A DNA stretch of 64,000 nucleotides from assembly GCF_900187505.1 (NCBI RefSeq), contig NZ_FYDL01000018.1, positions 1 through 64,000 on the forward strand. Reading direction: 5' to 3'. The position numbers were made by a program, and so were the translations under genes. Positions 15,277-24,740 of the stretch are shown piece after piece. Position 1 is the stretch's first letter; each line of letters starts with the position of its first letter. The stretch is from Pseudomonas sp. Irchel s3h17. GTDB taxonomy: Bacteria > Pseudomonadota > Gammaproteobacteria > Pseudomonadales > Pseudomonadaceae. The notes under the pieces were generated by a model. That model did not search any database, was not told the DNA's origin, and worked only from the letters and a program-made list of their open reading frames with translations.

Positions 15277-17214
15277 ATGGGCCAGACTCGTTTTGCCAGT
15301 GGACGTCAGTTGGATCTGATTTGCCTGGGGCGCCTTGGCGTCGACCTCTATGCGCAGCAAGTCGGGGCGCGGTTGGAAGATGTTTCAAGTTTCGCCAAAT
15401 ACCTCGGTGGATCGTCCGCCAACATCGCTTTCGGCACGGCTCGGTTGGGTCTGAAATCGGCGATGCTGAGCCGGGTGGGAGACGACCATATGGGCCGCTT
15501 CCTGGTGGAATCCCTGGTCCGCGAAGGTTGTGACGTCAGCGGCATCAAAGTCGATCCGGAGCGCCTGACCGCCATGGTCCTGCTGGGTCTCAAGGATCGC
15601 GAAACCTTTCCGTTGGTCTTCTACCGCGAAAACTGCGCAGACATGGCGCTGCGGGCTGAAGACATCAGCGAAGCCTTCATCGCTTCCAGCAAAGCCCTGC
15701 TGATTACCGGCACCCATTTCTCCACCGACGGCGTCTACAAGGCGAGCATCCAGGCGCTGGATTACGCCGAAAAGCACAACGTCAAACGGGTGCTGGACAT
15801 CGACTATCGCCCGGTACTTTGGGGCTTGGCAGGTAAGGCTGACGGCGAAACCCGTTTCGTCGCCGACCAGAACGTCAGTCAGCACGTACAGAAAATCCTC
15901 GCGTGTTTTGACCTGATCGTCGGCACTGAAGAAGAGTTTCTGATTGCTGGCGGCTCCGAGGACTTGCTCACGGCATTACGTAATGTCCGGCGGCTGAGCG
16001 CTGCGACCTTGGTGGTCAAGCTCGGTCCGCAAGGTTGCACGGTGATTCACGGGGTGATCCCGGAGCGTCTAGAAGACGGCGCCATTTATCCGGGTGTGCA
16101 AGTGGAAGTGCTCAATGTACTGGGCGCCGGCGATGCCTTCATGTCGGGCTTCCTTGCCGGTTGGCTGGAGGATGTCAGCGATGAGCGCTGCTGCCAGTTG
16201 GCCAATGCCTGTGGTGGTCTGGTGGTCTCCCGCCATGCTTGCGCCCCGGCCATGCCGACCCGCGCCGAACTCGACTATCTGTTTAACAGCCCGGTGCCGA
16301 TTACCCGGCCGGATCAGGATGCGGTGTTGCAGCGCCTGCATCAGGTCAGCGTGCCGCGCAAACAGTGGAAGCAACTGTTCATTTTTGCTTTCGACCATCG
16401 CGGGCAATTGGTGGAGCTGGCGCACAAGGGCGGTCGCGACCTGAACGCTATCGGCGAACTCAAGCAACTCTTTATCAAAGCCGTGGAGCGGGTCGAAGCT
16501 GATTTGCACAAGCAAGGCATCGAGGCCGATGTCGGGCTGCTGGCTGATCAACGCTTCGGCCAGGACTCGCTGAACGCCGCCACCGGCCGTGGCTGGTGGG
16601 TGGCGCGGCCGGTAGAAGTGCAAGGCTCGCGTCCATTGGCCTTCGAGCATGGTCGCTCCATCGGCAGTAACCTGATCGCCTGGCCGCAGGAACAAATCAT
16701 CAAGTGCCTGGTGCAATTCCATCCCGACGACGAACCGATGCTGCGCCTGGAACAGGAGGCACAGATCAAGGGTTTGTATCAGGCATCCCAGGTCAGCGGT
16801 CATGAGCTGCTGCTGGAAATCATCCCGCCCAATGATCACCCGTCGACCCATCCGGACGTGTTGTATCGCGCCCTCAAACGCCTCTACAACCTGGGCATTT
16901 ACCCGGCGTGGTGGAAAATCGAAGCGCAGAGCGCCGAGGAGTGGAAGCAACTCGACGAGCTGATTCAGGAGCGTGATCCGTACTGCCGAGGCGTAGTGTT
17001 GCTGGGGCTGAACGCGCCAGCAGCAGCATTGGCCGAAGGGTTTCAACAGGCCAGCCAGAGCCAGACTTGCCGTGGTTTCGCCGTGGGCCGGACGATTTTC
17101 CAGGAGCCGAGCCGCGCGTGGATGGCTGGTGAAATCGACGATGAAGCGCTGATCTGCCAGGTGCAGGGCACGTTTGTCGAACTGATCGATGCCTGGCGCA
17201 CAGCCCGTGCGTGA
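15277..17214 (+). CDS. iolC: 5-dehydro-2-deoxygluconokinase IolC fused to DUF2090 (aldolase-like)
   Basis: The 645-residue protein joins two enzymes. Residues 1 to about 325 are a PfkB-type sugar kinase (LGRLGVDLYAQQVG; YLGGSSANIAF; the ATP/active-site motif GAGDAFMSGFLAG with Asp286). Residues about 335-645 are DUF2090, a TIM-barrel aldolase-like domain (FAFDHRGQLVELA, LLADQRFGQ, EIIPPNDHP, FAVGRTIFQEP). The kinase makes 2-deoxy-5-keto-gluconate-6-phosphate. The C-terminal part plausibly supplies the aldolase step (IolJ), since no separate iolJ is present in the cluster. CAGGAG precedes the ATG. First gene of the iol operon, under two IolR-like sites. Confidence 0.93.
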   Translation: MGQTRFASGRQLDLICLGRLGVDLYAQQVGARLEDVSSFAKYLGGSSANIAFGTARLGLKSAMLSRVGDDHMGRFLVESLVREGCDVSGIKVDPERLTAMVLLGLKDRETFPLVFYRENCADMALRAEDISEAFIASSKALLITGTHFSTDGVYKASIQALDYAEKHNVKRVLDIDYRPVLWGLAGKADGETRFVADQNVSQHVQKILACFDLIVGTEEEFLIAGGSEDLLTALRNVRRLSAATLVVKLGPQGCTVIHGVIPERLEDGAIYPGVQVEVLNVLGAGDAFMSGFLAGWLEDVSDERCCQLANACGGLVVSRHACAPAMPTRAELDYLFNSPVPITRPDQDAVLQRLHQVSVPRKQWKQLFIFAFDHRGQLVELAHKGGRDLNAIGELKQLFIKAVERVEADLHKQGIEADVGLLADQRFGQDSLNAATGRGWWVARPVEVQGSRPLAFEHGRSIGSNLIAWPQEQIIKCLVQFHPDDEPMLRLEQEAQIKGLYQASQVSGHELLLEIIPPNDHPSTHPDVLYRALKRLYNLGIYPAWWKIEAQSAEEWKQLDELIQERDPYCRGVVLLGLNAPAAALAEGFQQASQSQTCRGFAVGRTIFQEPSRAWMAGEIDDEALICQVQGTFVELIDAWRTARA

Positions 17215-17238
17215 CGCATAGGACCTGCTGGCGCAATA

Positions 17239-17336
17239 CCCCTGTGGGAGCGAGCCTGCTCGCGAAGGCGGCAGCACAGTCAAATTGATGTTGCCTGACA
17301 CACCGCTTTCGCGAGCAGGCTCGCTCCCACAAGGGG
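17239..17336. repeat. REP pair (REPIN) between iolC and iolE
   Basis: CCCCTGTGGGAGCGAGCCTGCTCGCGA and its near-perfect inverse (TCGCGAGCAGGCTCGCTCCCACAAGGGG) enclose about 40 bp. This is a Pseudomonas REPIN of the GTGGGAGCGAGC type, in the intergenic space of an operon. Confidence 0.9.
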
Positions 17337-17384
17337 TTCAGCGTCGGTCTTACTGATTTGTGAAAAACAATAAAAGGTGCAGCC

Positions 17385-18275
17385 ATGCCCGCTATTCGAA
17401 TTGGCATCAACCCGATCTCCTGGAGCAACGATGACCTGCCATCCCTTGGTGGCGAGACGCCGCTGAGCACCGCGTTGAGCGAAGGCAAGGACATCGGCTA
17501 CGAAGGTTTCGAACTCAACGGCAAGTTCCCCAAGGATGCCAAAGGCGTCGGTGACGTGCTGCGGCCCTACGACCTGGCGCTGGTGTCCGGCTGGTATTCC
17601 AGTCGTCTGGCCCGCCGCTCAGTGGCCGAAGAAATCGACGCCATCGGCAGCCATGTCGAGCTGTTGGCGAAGAACGGCGCCAAGGTGCTGGTGTACGGTG
17701 AAGTCGTCGACTCCATTCAAGGCCAGCGCATTCCGCTGGTCGAGCGCCCGCGTTTCCACACCGAACGCGCCTGGCAGGAATACGCCGACAAGCTCACCGA
17801 ACTGGCACGTTTCACCCTGTCCCAAGGTGTGCGCCTGGCCTATCACCACCACATGGGTGCCTACGTCGAATCCCCGGCCGACATCGACAAATTGATGGCG
17901 CTGACCGGCAGTGAAGTCGGTCTGCTGTTCGATTCGGGTCATTGCTACATGGGCGGCGGCGAACCCTTGCAGGTGCTGCGCAAACACATCGAACGCATTT
18001 GCCACGTGCATTTCAAGGACGTGCGCAAACCGGTGGTGCAACTGGCGCGCAACAACCTGTGGAGCTTCCCGGACTGCATCATCAACGGCACGTTCACCGT
18101 GCCCGGCGACGGTGACATCGACTTCGGCGCCTTGCTCGACGTACTGCTGGCCGCCGATTACCACGGCTGGCTGGTGGTCGAAGCCGAACAGGACCCCGCG
18201 GTGGCGCCGAGTTATGTCTACGCCAAAAAAGGCTACGACACCCTGCGCACGCTGCTCGACGAGAGGATTGCATGA
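17385..18275 (+). CDS. iolE: Myo-inosose-2 dehydratase
   Basis: The 296-residue TIM-barrel protein matches IolE (GINPISWSNDDLPSLGG; HHHMGAYVES; FDSGHCYMGGGEP; CHVHFKDVR). It dehydrates scyllo-inosose (2-keto-myo-inositol) to 3D-trihydroxycyclohexane-1,2-dione, using metal ligands in the Glu/Asp/His segments shown. AAAGGTG precedes the ATG. The stop overlaps the start of iolB by four bases, so the two are translationally coupled. Confidence 0.96.
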   Translation: MPAIRIGINPISWSNDDLPSLGGETPLSTALSEGKDIGYEGFELNGKFPKDAKGVGDVLRPYDLALVSGWYSSRLARRSVAEEIDAIGSHVELLAKNGAKVLVYGEVVDSIQGQRIPLVERPRFHTERAWQEYADKLTELARFTLSQGVRLAYHHHMGAYVESPADIDKLMALTGSEVGLLFDSGHCYMGGGEPLQVLRKHIERICHVHFKDVRKPVVQLARNNLWSFPDCIINGTFTVPGDGDIDFGALLDVLLAADYHGWLVVEAEQDPAVAPSYVYAKKGYDTLRTLLDERIA

Positions 18276-19084
18276 TGAGCCTGCTGGTCAAAAGCAACGC
18301 CCGTGGCCGAACCATGGTCGAGCTGGGCAAAGGTGAGCTGGAATACGTCGGCTTCGCCGCTTACCGCTTGAGCCTGGGCGAAACCCTGCCGGTGTCGGCC
18401 GGCGATAAAGAACTGTGCCTGGTGCTGCTCAGCGGCCGGGTCAGCATCAACGGCGAAGCGCCGGGGCAGGGCGCGTTCGACTGGGACAACATCGGCGATC
18501 GTCAGTCGGTGTTCGAAGACAAATCCCCGTTCGCCGCGTACTTGCCACCGGGCAGTCAGGCGCAAGTGGTCGCGCTCAGCGACGTGCAAATTGCTGTGTG
18601 CGCCGCTCCCGGTTCAGCGAGCAACGGCCTCGGCCCACGGCTGATCAAGCCCGACACCATGAAACGCAGCGTGCGCGGTAAAGGCGCCAACACCCGGTAT
18701 GTCTGCGACATTCTGCCGGACACGGCACCGGCCCATTCGCTGCTGGTGGTGGAAGTGCGTACGCCGTCGGGTCACTCCTCGAGCTACCCGCCGCACAAGC
18801 ACGACACCGACGATTTGCCGCACCAGAGCTTTCTCGAAGAAACCTATTACCACCAGATCAACCCGCCCCAGGGCTTCGTATTCCAGCGGGTCTACACCGA
18901 CGATCGCAGCATCGATCAGGCCATGGCCGTGGAAAACAGCGACCTGGTGGTCGTGCCCAAGGGTTATCACCCGGTCAGCGTGCCGTACGGTTACGAGTCG
19001 TATTACCTGAACGTGATGGCCGGCCCGAAGCGTGTCTGGCAGTTCCATAACGATCCGCAGCACAGCTGGCTGCTGGATCTTTGA
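18272..19084 (+). CDS. iolB: 5-deoxy-glucuronate isomerase
   Basis: The 270-residue bicupin IolB has an N-terminal cupin-like half and the strongly conserved C-terminal half (GHSSSYPPHKHDTDDLP, EETYYHQINPPQGF, GYHPVSVPYGYESYYLN) with metal-binding His and Glu residues. It isomerises 5-deoxy-glucuronate to 2-deoxy-5-keto-gluconate. The start overlaps the iolE stop (ATGA); a second ATG three bases on is equally possible. Confidence 0.96.
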   Translation: MMSLLVKSNARGRTMVELGKGELEYVGFAAYRLSLGETLPVSAGDKELCLVLLSGRVSINGEAPGQGAFDWDNIGDRQSVFEDKSPFAAYLPPGSQAQVVALSDVQIAVCAAPGSASNGLGPRLIKPDTMKRSVRGKGANTRYVCDILPDTAPAHSLLVVEVRTPSGHSSSYPPHKHDTDDLPHQSFLEETYYHQINPPQGFVFQRVYTDDRSIDQAMAVENSDLVVVPKGYHPVSVPYGYESYYLNVMAGPKRVWQFHNDPQHSWLLDL

Positions 19085-19128
19085 ACGAAAAAGCCTGAAT
19101 TCAAACCTCTGCACGGAGAACACGATCA

Positions 19129-20631
19129 ATGAGCAACGCCCCGATCATCGGCCATTACATCCACGGTCAAGTGCAAGACAGCAACAGCGAACGGTTCAGC
19201 AACGTTTTCAATCCGGCCACCGGCAGCGTCCAGGCGCGCGTCGGGCTGGCCAGCCAGAAGACCGTAGACGAAGCCGTCGCCTCGGCCCTGAAAGCCTTTC
19301 CGGCCTGGTCCGAACAATCGTCCCTGCGCCGTTCGCGGGTGATGTTCAAGTTCAAGGAATTGCTCGACCAACACCACGATGAGCTGGCAGAAATCATCAG
19401 TCTTGAACACGGCAAGGTGTTTTCGGACGCCAAGGGCGAAGTCACCCGGGGCATTGAAATCGTCGAGTACGCCTGTGGGGCGCCGAACCTGCTGAAAACC
19501 GAGTTCAGCGATAACATCGGCGGCGGCATCGATAACTGGAACCTGCGTCAGCCGCTGGGCGTGTGTGCCGGCGTCACGCCGTTCAACTTCCCGGTGATGG
19601 TGCCGCTGTGGATGATCCCGCTGGCGCTGATCACCGGTAACTGCTTCATCCTCAAGCCGTCCGAGCGTGATCCGTCCGCCAGCTTGCTGATGGCCCGTCT
19701 GTTGAGCGAAGCCGGTTTGCCGGACGGTGTGTTCAATGTGGTCCAGGGCGATAAGACCGCGGTCGACGCGTTGCTGCAACACCCGGATATCGAGGCGATT
19801 TCCTTTGTCGGCTCGACGCCGATTGCCGAGTACATCCACAAGCAAGCCACCTCGCGTGGCAAGCGCGTGCAGGCACTGGGCGGGGCGAAGAATCACATGA
19901 TCGTCATGCCCGACGCAGATTTGGATCAAGCGGCGGATGCCTTGATCGGCGCGGCCTACGGTTCGGCCGGCGAGCGCTGCATGGCGATTTCGATTGCCGT
20001 GGCGGTGGGCGATGTCGGCGACCAACTGATCGCCAAACTGCTGCCGCGTATTGATCAACTAAAAGTCGGCAACGGCCTGAAGGGCGACAGCGACATGGGG
20101 CCGCTGGTGACCGCCGAGCACAAGGCCAAGGTCGAAGGTTTCATCGACGAAGGCGTGGCTCAGGGCGCACAGCTGATCGTCGACGGCCGTCACTTCAAGG
20201 TGCCGGGCGCCGAAAACGGCTTCTTCGTCGGCGCGACGCTGTTCGACAACGTAACGACCGAGATGAGCATCTACCAGCAGGAAATTTTCGGCCCGGTGCT
20301 GGGCATCGTGCGGGTGCCGGATTTCGCCAGCGCCGTCGCGTTGATCAACGCTCACGAGTTCGGTAACGGCGTGTCCTGTTTCACCCGCGATGGCGGCATC
20401 GCCCGAGCCTTCGCCCGCACGATCAAGGTTGGCATGGTTGGCATCAATGTGCCGATTCCGGTGCCGATGGCCTGGCACTCTTTCGGCGGCTGGAAACGCT
20501 CGCTATTCGGCGATCACCACGCTTACGGCGAAGAAGGCATTCGCTTCTACAGCCGTTACAAAAGCGTGATGCAGCGCTGGCCCGACAGCATCGCCAAGGG
20601 CCCTGAATTCAGCATGCCGACGGCCAACTAA
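19129..20631 (+). CDS. iolA: Methylmalonate/malonate-semialdehyde dehydrogenase (CoA-acylating)
   Basis: The 500-residue aldehyde dehydrogenase has the catalytic Cys284 (YGSAGERCMAIS) and the CoA-acylating subfamily features (GVTPFNFPVMVPLWM, KPSERDPSAS, PVPMAWHSFGGWK). In inositol breakdown it converts malonic semialdehyde to acetyl-CoA, CO2 and NADH; the same enzyme type also serves valine catabolism (MmsA). Position inside the iol operon favours IolA. GGAG lies upstream of the ATG. Most of the strand opposite is also open, a codon-bias effect. Confidence 0.94.
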   Translation: MSNAPIIGHYIHGQVQDSNSERFSNVFNPATGSVQARVGLASQKTVDEAVASALKAFPAWSEQSSLRRSRVMFKFKELLDQHHDELAEIISLEHGKVFSDAKGEVTRGIEIVEYACGAPNLLKTEFSDNIGGGIDNWNLRQPLGVCAGVTPFNFPVMVPLWMIPLALITGNCFILKPSERDPSASLLMARLLSEAGLPDGVFNVVQGDKTAVDALLQHPDIEAISFVGSTPIAEYIHKQATSRGKRVQALGGAKNHMIVMPDADLDQAADALIGAAYGSAGERCMAISIAVAVGDVGDQLIAKLLPRIDQLKVGNGLKGDSDMGPLVTAEHKAKVEGFIDEGVAQGAQLIVDGRHFKVPGAENGFFVGATLFDNVTTEMSIYQQEIFGPVLGIVRVPDFASAVALINAHEFGNGVSCFTRDGGIARAFARTIKVGMVGINVPIPVPMAWHSFGGWKRSLFGDHHAYGEEGIRFYSRYKSVMQRWPDSIAKGPEFSMPTAN

Positions 20632-20657
20632 TTCACCTGTGCGGAGAAACAACAATA

Positions 20658-21479
20658 ATGAGCAAACCCCTGCGTTTCGCCCTGAACCGTATGGTCGCCC
20701 CACGCTTGTCCCTGCCGGCATTCATCGAGTTGGCGGTGACCCTCAAGGCCGACGCTATCGAAATTCGCAACGACCTTAAAGGCGTCGAAATCGAAGATGG
20801 CACTACCCCCGGGCACGTCCGCGAGTTGTGTGCCGCCAAAGGCATTGCCGTGCTGTCGATCAACGCGCTGTATCCGTTTGATGTGTGGAATGACGAGCGC
20901 CGTGCGCACGCCTTGGAGCTGGCCGCTTATGCCCGTGATTGCGGCGCTCAAGGGTTGGTCATGTGTCCGCTCAACGACCGTGCCGACCCGCGTAACGAAG
21001 CCGCACGTGCTTCAGGTTTGCGCACGGCGTTGACTGAACTGGCGCCGATCCTGCGTGAGTACGGCATTCTCGGCTTCATCGAACCACTGGGTTTCGAAGA
21101 ATGCTCGTTGCGCCGCAAGCGCACGGCAGTGGACGCGATCAAGGCCATCGGCGGGCTGGATGTGTTCCGTCTGGTTCACGACACCTTTCACCATCATCTG
21201 GCCAGTGAGCATGAGTTTTTCCCCGAGCTCACCGGGCTGGTGCACATCTCCGGTGTCGAGGATGCCGAGGCGCCGTTGGCGACCATCCGCGACGGTCACC
21301 GGGTGCTGGTGGGCGAGGGCGACATCCTTGGCAACGCGGCGCAAATCGACACCTTGCTCAGCAGCGGTTACAGCGGCTACCTGTCGTTCGAACCATTTGC
21401 CGACAGCGTCCATGACCTGGTGGATATCCAGCACGCGATCGGTGCGAGCATGGATCACCTGAACAAATCTTTGGCCTGA
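20658..21479 (+). CDS. iolI: Inosose isomerase-like TIM barrel protein IolI
   Basis: The 273-residue xylose-isomerase-like TIM barrel has the IolI metal-site segments (GFIEPLGFEECSLRR, LVHDTFHHHLASE, HISGVEDAEAP, YLSFEPFADSV). IolI interconverts 2-keto-myo-inositol and 1-keto-D-chiro-inositol, letting the pathway take D-chiro-inositol. It directly follows iolA with 26 bp between. Confidence 0.9.
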   Translation: MSKPLRFALNRMVAPRLSLPAFIELAVTLKADAIEIRNDLKGVEIEDGTTPGHVRELCAAKGIAVLSINALYPFDVWNDERRAHALELAAYARDCGAQGLVMCPLNDRADPRNEAARASGLRTALTELAPILREYGILGFIEPLGFEECSLRRKRTAVDAIKAIGGLDVFRLVHDTFHHHLASEHEFFPELTGLVHISGVEDAEAPLATIRDGHRVLVGEGDILGNAAQIDTLLSSGYSGYLSFEPFADSVHDLVDIQHAIGASMDHLNKSLA

Positions 21480-21508
21480 CACCGTTATCGAACTGATGGA
21501 AATCAACT

Positions 21509-21598
21509 GTGGGAGCGAGCCTGCTCGCGAAGAGGGAGTGATAGTCAACATGGATGTCACCTGACAGGCCGCAATCGCGAGCAGGCTCGCTCCCACAA
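21509..21598. repeat. REP pair (REPIN) between iolI and iolD
   Basis: TGTGGGAGCGAGCCTGCTCGCGA and its inverse TCGCGAGCAGGCTCGCTCCCACA, enclosing about 43 bp. Same type as the copies at 17239 and 24621. Confidence 0.9.
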
Positions 21599-21627
21599 GG
21601 CTTTCTTCGCCTATTGAAGGATCGGTT

Positions 21628-23559
21628 ATGACCACAACACGACTGACCATGGCCCAGGCCCTGGTGAAATTCCTCGATAACCAGTACATCGAGGTCGATG
21701 GGGTTCAAAGCAAATTCGTCGCCGGGATCTTTACCATTTTCGGCCACGGCAATGTCCTGGGCCTGGGCCAGGCCCTGGAGCAGGACAGCGGCGACCTGAT
21801 CGTCCATCAGGGCCGCAACGAGCAAGGTATGGCGCACGCAGCCATCGGTTTTGCCAAGCAACACCTGCGGCGCAAGATCTACGCCTGCTCTTCATCGGTA
21901 GGCCCGGGCGCGGCGAACATGCTGACTGCCGCCGCGACGGCGACTGCCAACCGCATTCCCTTGCTGCTGTTGCCAGGCGATGTTTACGCCTGCCGTCAGC
22001 CGGACCCGGTACTGCAACAGATCGAGCAGTTCCACGATCTGAGCATCAGCACCAACGACGCGTTCAAGGCCGTGAGCAAATACTGGGACCGCATTAACCG
22101 TCCCGAACAGTTGATGACCGCGGCGATCCACGCCATGCGTGTGCTCACCGACCCCGCTGAAACAGGCGCGGTGACCCTGGCCTTGCCACAAGATGTGCAG
22201 GCCGAGGCCTACGACTACCCCGATTACTTCTTGCAAAAACGCGTGCACCGCATTGAGCGTCGTCCGGCCACCGAAGCAATGCTCGGCGATGCCTTGGCGC
22301 TGTTCAAAGGCAAGCGCAAACCGCTGATCATTTGCGGTGGTGGCGTCAGGTACTCCGGCGCCAACGCCGCATTGCAGGCGTTTGCCGAGCGCTTCGATAT
22401 TCCCTTCGCCGAGACCCAGGCCGGCAAGAGTGCGGTGGTGTCCAGTCATCCGCTGAACGTTGGCGGCATTGGTGAAACCGGCTGTCTGGCGGCGAATCTG
22501 TTGGCCAGGGAAGCGGATCTGATCATCGGTGTCGGCACCCGCTACAGCGATTTCACCACCGCGTCGAAATCCCTGTTCCAGCATCCGGACGTGCAATTTC
22601 TCAACCTGAACATCAGTCCTTGCGATGCCCTGAAGCTCGACGGCGTGCAATTGTTGGCGGACGCCAAAGTCGGCTTGCAAGCCTTGGCTGAAGCCCTGGG
22701 CGACTACCGTTCTGCGTGGGGCGATCAACCGCGTCAGGCCAAGTCGCAACTGGACGAGGAAGTCGACCGTATCTATCAGGTCGAATACCAGAGCAAAGAC
22801 TTCATCCCGGAAATCAACGACCACATGGACCCGGCGGTGCTGCGTGAATTCATCGAGCTGACCGGTTCCTGCCTGACCCAGAGCCGAGTGCTTGGTGTAC
22901 TCAATGAAACCCTGACCGATGACGCGGTGATCGTCGCCGCGGCCGGTAGTTTGCCCGGTGACTTGCAGCGCAGCTGGCGCAGCAAGGGGGTGAACACGTA
23001 TCACGTCGAGTACGGTTATTCCTGCATGGGTTACGAGGTGAATGCCGCGCTGGGTGTGAAGCTCGCCGAGCCTGAACGCGAGGTCTACGCGCTGGTCGGC
23101 GACGGCTCTTACATGATGCTGCATTCCGAACTGGCGACCTCGATTCAAGAGCGACGCAAGATCAACGTGGTGTTGCTCGACAACATGACCTTCGGTTGTA
23201 TCAACAACCTGCAGATGGGCAACGGCATGGACAGCTTCGGTACCGAGTTCCGGTTCCGCAACCCGGAAACCGGCAAGCTCGACGGCGGTTTTGTGCCGGT
23301 GGATTTCGCCATGAGCGCGGCGGCTTATGGCTGCAAGACCTACAAGGTGAACACGGTTGAAGAACTGCAAGCCGCATTGGCCGATGCGCGATTGCAGACG
23401 GTGTCGACACTGATCGACATCAAGGTCCTGCCCAAAACCATGATTCACGGCTACCTGTCGTGGTGGCGGGTCGGCGTGGCGCAAGTCTCCACCAGCGCCC
23501 GTACCGATGCAGTGGCCAAGACCCTGAATGAACGACTGGTCAAGGCCCGTCAATACTGA
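21628..23559 (+). CDS. iolD: 3D-(3,5/4)-trihydroxycyclohexane-1,2-dione acylhydrolase
   Basis: The 643-residue thiamine-diphosphate enzyme has the acetolactate-synthase fold. The catalytic Glu segment is near residue 70 (HQGRNEQGMAHAAIGFA) and the ThDP motif near 490 (GDGSYMMLHSELATS...NN). It opens the ring of the dione to 5-deoxy-glucuronate. The length agrees with IolD. AAGGATC precedes the start; a REPIN lies in the gap to iolI. Confidence 0.96.
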   Translation: MTTTRLTMAQALVKFLDNQYIEVDGVQSKFVAGIFTIFGHGNVLGLGQALEQDSGDLIVHQGRNEQGMAHAAIGFAKQHLRRKIYACSSSVGPGAANMLTAAATATANRIPLLLLPGDVYACRQPDPVLQQIEQFHDLSISTNDAFKAVSKYWDRINRPEQLMTAAIHAMRVLTDPAETGAVTLALPQDVQAEAYDYPDYFLQKRVHRIERRPATEAMLGDALALFKGKRKPLIICGGGVRYSGANAALQAFAERFDIPFAETQAGKSAVVSSHPLNVGGIGETGCLAANLLAREADLIIGVGTRYSDFTTASKSLFQHPDVQFLNLNISPCDALKLDGVQLLADAKVGLQALAEALGDYRSAWGDQPRQAKSQLDEEVDRIYQVEYQSKDFIPEINDHMDPAVLREFIELTGSCLTQSRVLGVLNETLTDDAVIVAAAGSLPGDLQRSWRSKGVNTYHVEYGYSCMGYEVNAALGVKLAEPEREVYALVGDGSYMMLHSELATSIQERRKINVVLLDNMTFGCINNLQMGNGMDSFGTEFRFRNPETGKLDGGFVPVDFAMSAAAYGCKTYKVNTVEELQAALADARLQTVSTLIDIKVLPKTMIHGYLSWWRVGVAQVSTSARTDAVAKTLNERLVKARQY

Positions 23560-23599
23560 TTGCCCTGAAACGAACAACTACAAATCCAGGAGTCTTTAC

Positions 23600-24610
23600 A
23601 TGTCTTTGAAGATCGGAGTTATTGGCACCGGGGCCATCGGCCAGGACCACATTCGTCGTTGCAGCCAGACCTTGCTCAACAGCCAGGTGGTTGCGGTGAC
23701 CGACATCAACCTGCAACAAGCAGCGAACGTGGTTTCCGATTTGAGGCTGACCGCCGAGGTCTATCCCGACGGCCACGCGCTGATCAACGCGCCGGAAGTC
23801 GAAGCGATCCTCGTCACCTCCTGGGGCCCGAGCCACGAAGAGTTTGTATTGGCGGCAATTGCGGCGGGTAAACCGGTGTTCTGCGAAAAGCCGCTGGCGG
23901 TCACCGCTGAAGGCTGCCGCAAAATCGTCGAGGCTGAAGTGGCCCACGGCAAACGCCTGGTGCAGGTCGGCTTCATGCGTCCGTATGACGAAGGCTATCG
24001 GGCACTCAAAGCAGTGATCGACAGCGGTCAGATTGGTGAGCCCTTGATGTTGCACTGCGCGCACCGCAATCCGACCGTGGGTGAAAACTACAAGACCGAC
24101 ATGGCAATCACCGACACGCTGATCCATGAGCTGGATGTGTTGCGCTGGTTGCTCGACGACGATTACGTGTCGGTGCAGGTGGTGTTCCCGCGCAAGAGCA
24201 GCAAGGCGCTCGCGCATTTGAAAGACCCGCAGGTCGTGCTGCTGGAAACCGCCAAGGGCAAGCGCATTGACGTGGAAGTGTTCGTTAACTGCCAATACGG
24301 CTACGACATCCAGTGCGAAGTCGTGGGGGAGACCGGCATCGCCAAACTGCCGGAACCGTCGCAGGTTCAGTTGCGTAGCGGGGCGAAATTGTCCAACGCG
24401 ATTCTGATGGACTGGAAGGATCGTTTCATCGCGGCGTACGACGTCGAGTTGCAGGCGTTCATCGATGGCGTGCGGGCCGGGCAGGTCGGTGGGCCGTCGG
24501 CGTGGGACGGGTTTGCGGCGGCAGTGGCGGCGGATGCCTGCATCGAGGCGCAGAACAGCGGGGCGATTGTCAAAGTTGCTCTCCCTGATCGCCCACATTT
24601 CTACGGCTAA
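23600..24610 (+). CDS. iolG: Inositol 2-dehydrogenase
   Basis: The 336-residue Gfo/Idh/MocA dehydrogenase has a Rossmann motif (GVIGTGAIGQDHIRR). Its catalytic residues Lys97 (CEKPLA), Asp172 and His176 (DTLIHELDV) have the same numbers as in Bacillus subtilis inositol dehydrogenase. It oxidises myo-inositol to scyllo-inosose with NAD, the first pathway step. CCAGGAG precedes the ATG at 23600. Earlier in-frame starts overlap the end of iolD and lack a ribosome site. Confidence 0.96.
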   Translation: MSLKIGVIGTGAIGQDHIRRCSQTLLNSQVVAVTDINLQQAANVVSDLRLTAEVYPDGHALINAPEVEAILVTSWGPSHEEFVLAAIAAGKPVFCEKPLAVTAEGCRKIVEAEVAHGKRLVQVGFMRPYDEGYRALKAVIDSGQIGEPLMLHCAHRNPTVGENYKTDMAITDTLIHELDVLRWLLDDDYVSVQVVFPRKSSKALAHLKDPQVVLLETAKGKRIDVEVFVNCQYGYDIQCEVVGETGIAKLPEPSQVQLRSGAKLSNAILMDWKDRFIAAYDVELQAFIDGVRAGQVGGPSAWDGFAAAVAADACIEAQNSGAIVKVALPDRPHFYG

Positions 24611-24620
24611 CCACGGGCCC

Positions 24621-24714
24621 TTGTGGGAGCGAGCTTGCTCGCGATGACGGCGGTACTATTCAAAATAGATGTGACTGTCAGACCGCCATCGCGAGCAAGC
24701 TCGCTCCCACAGGG
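24621..24714. repeat. REP pair (REPIN) between iolG and the following dehydrogenase
   Basis: TTGTGGGAGCGAGCTTGCTCGCGATG and its inverse CATCGCGAGCAAGCTCGCTCCCACAG. Confidence 0.9.
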
Positions 24715-24740
24715 TCCGCGTTCTATAAGGAGAATATTCC

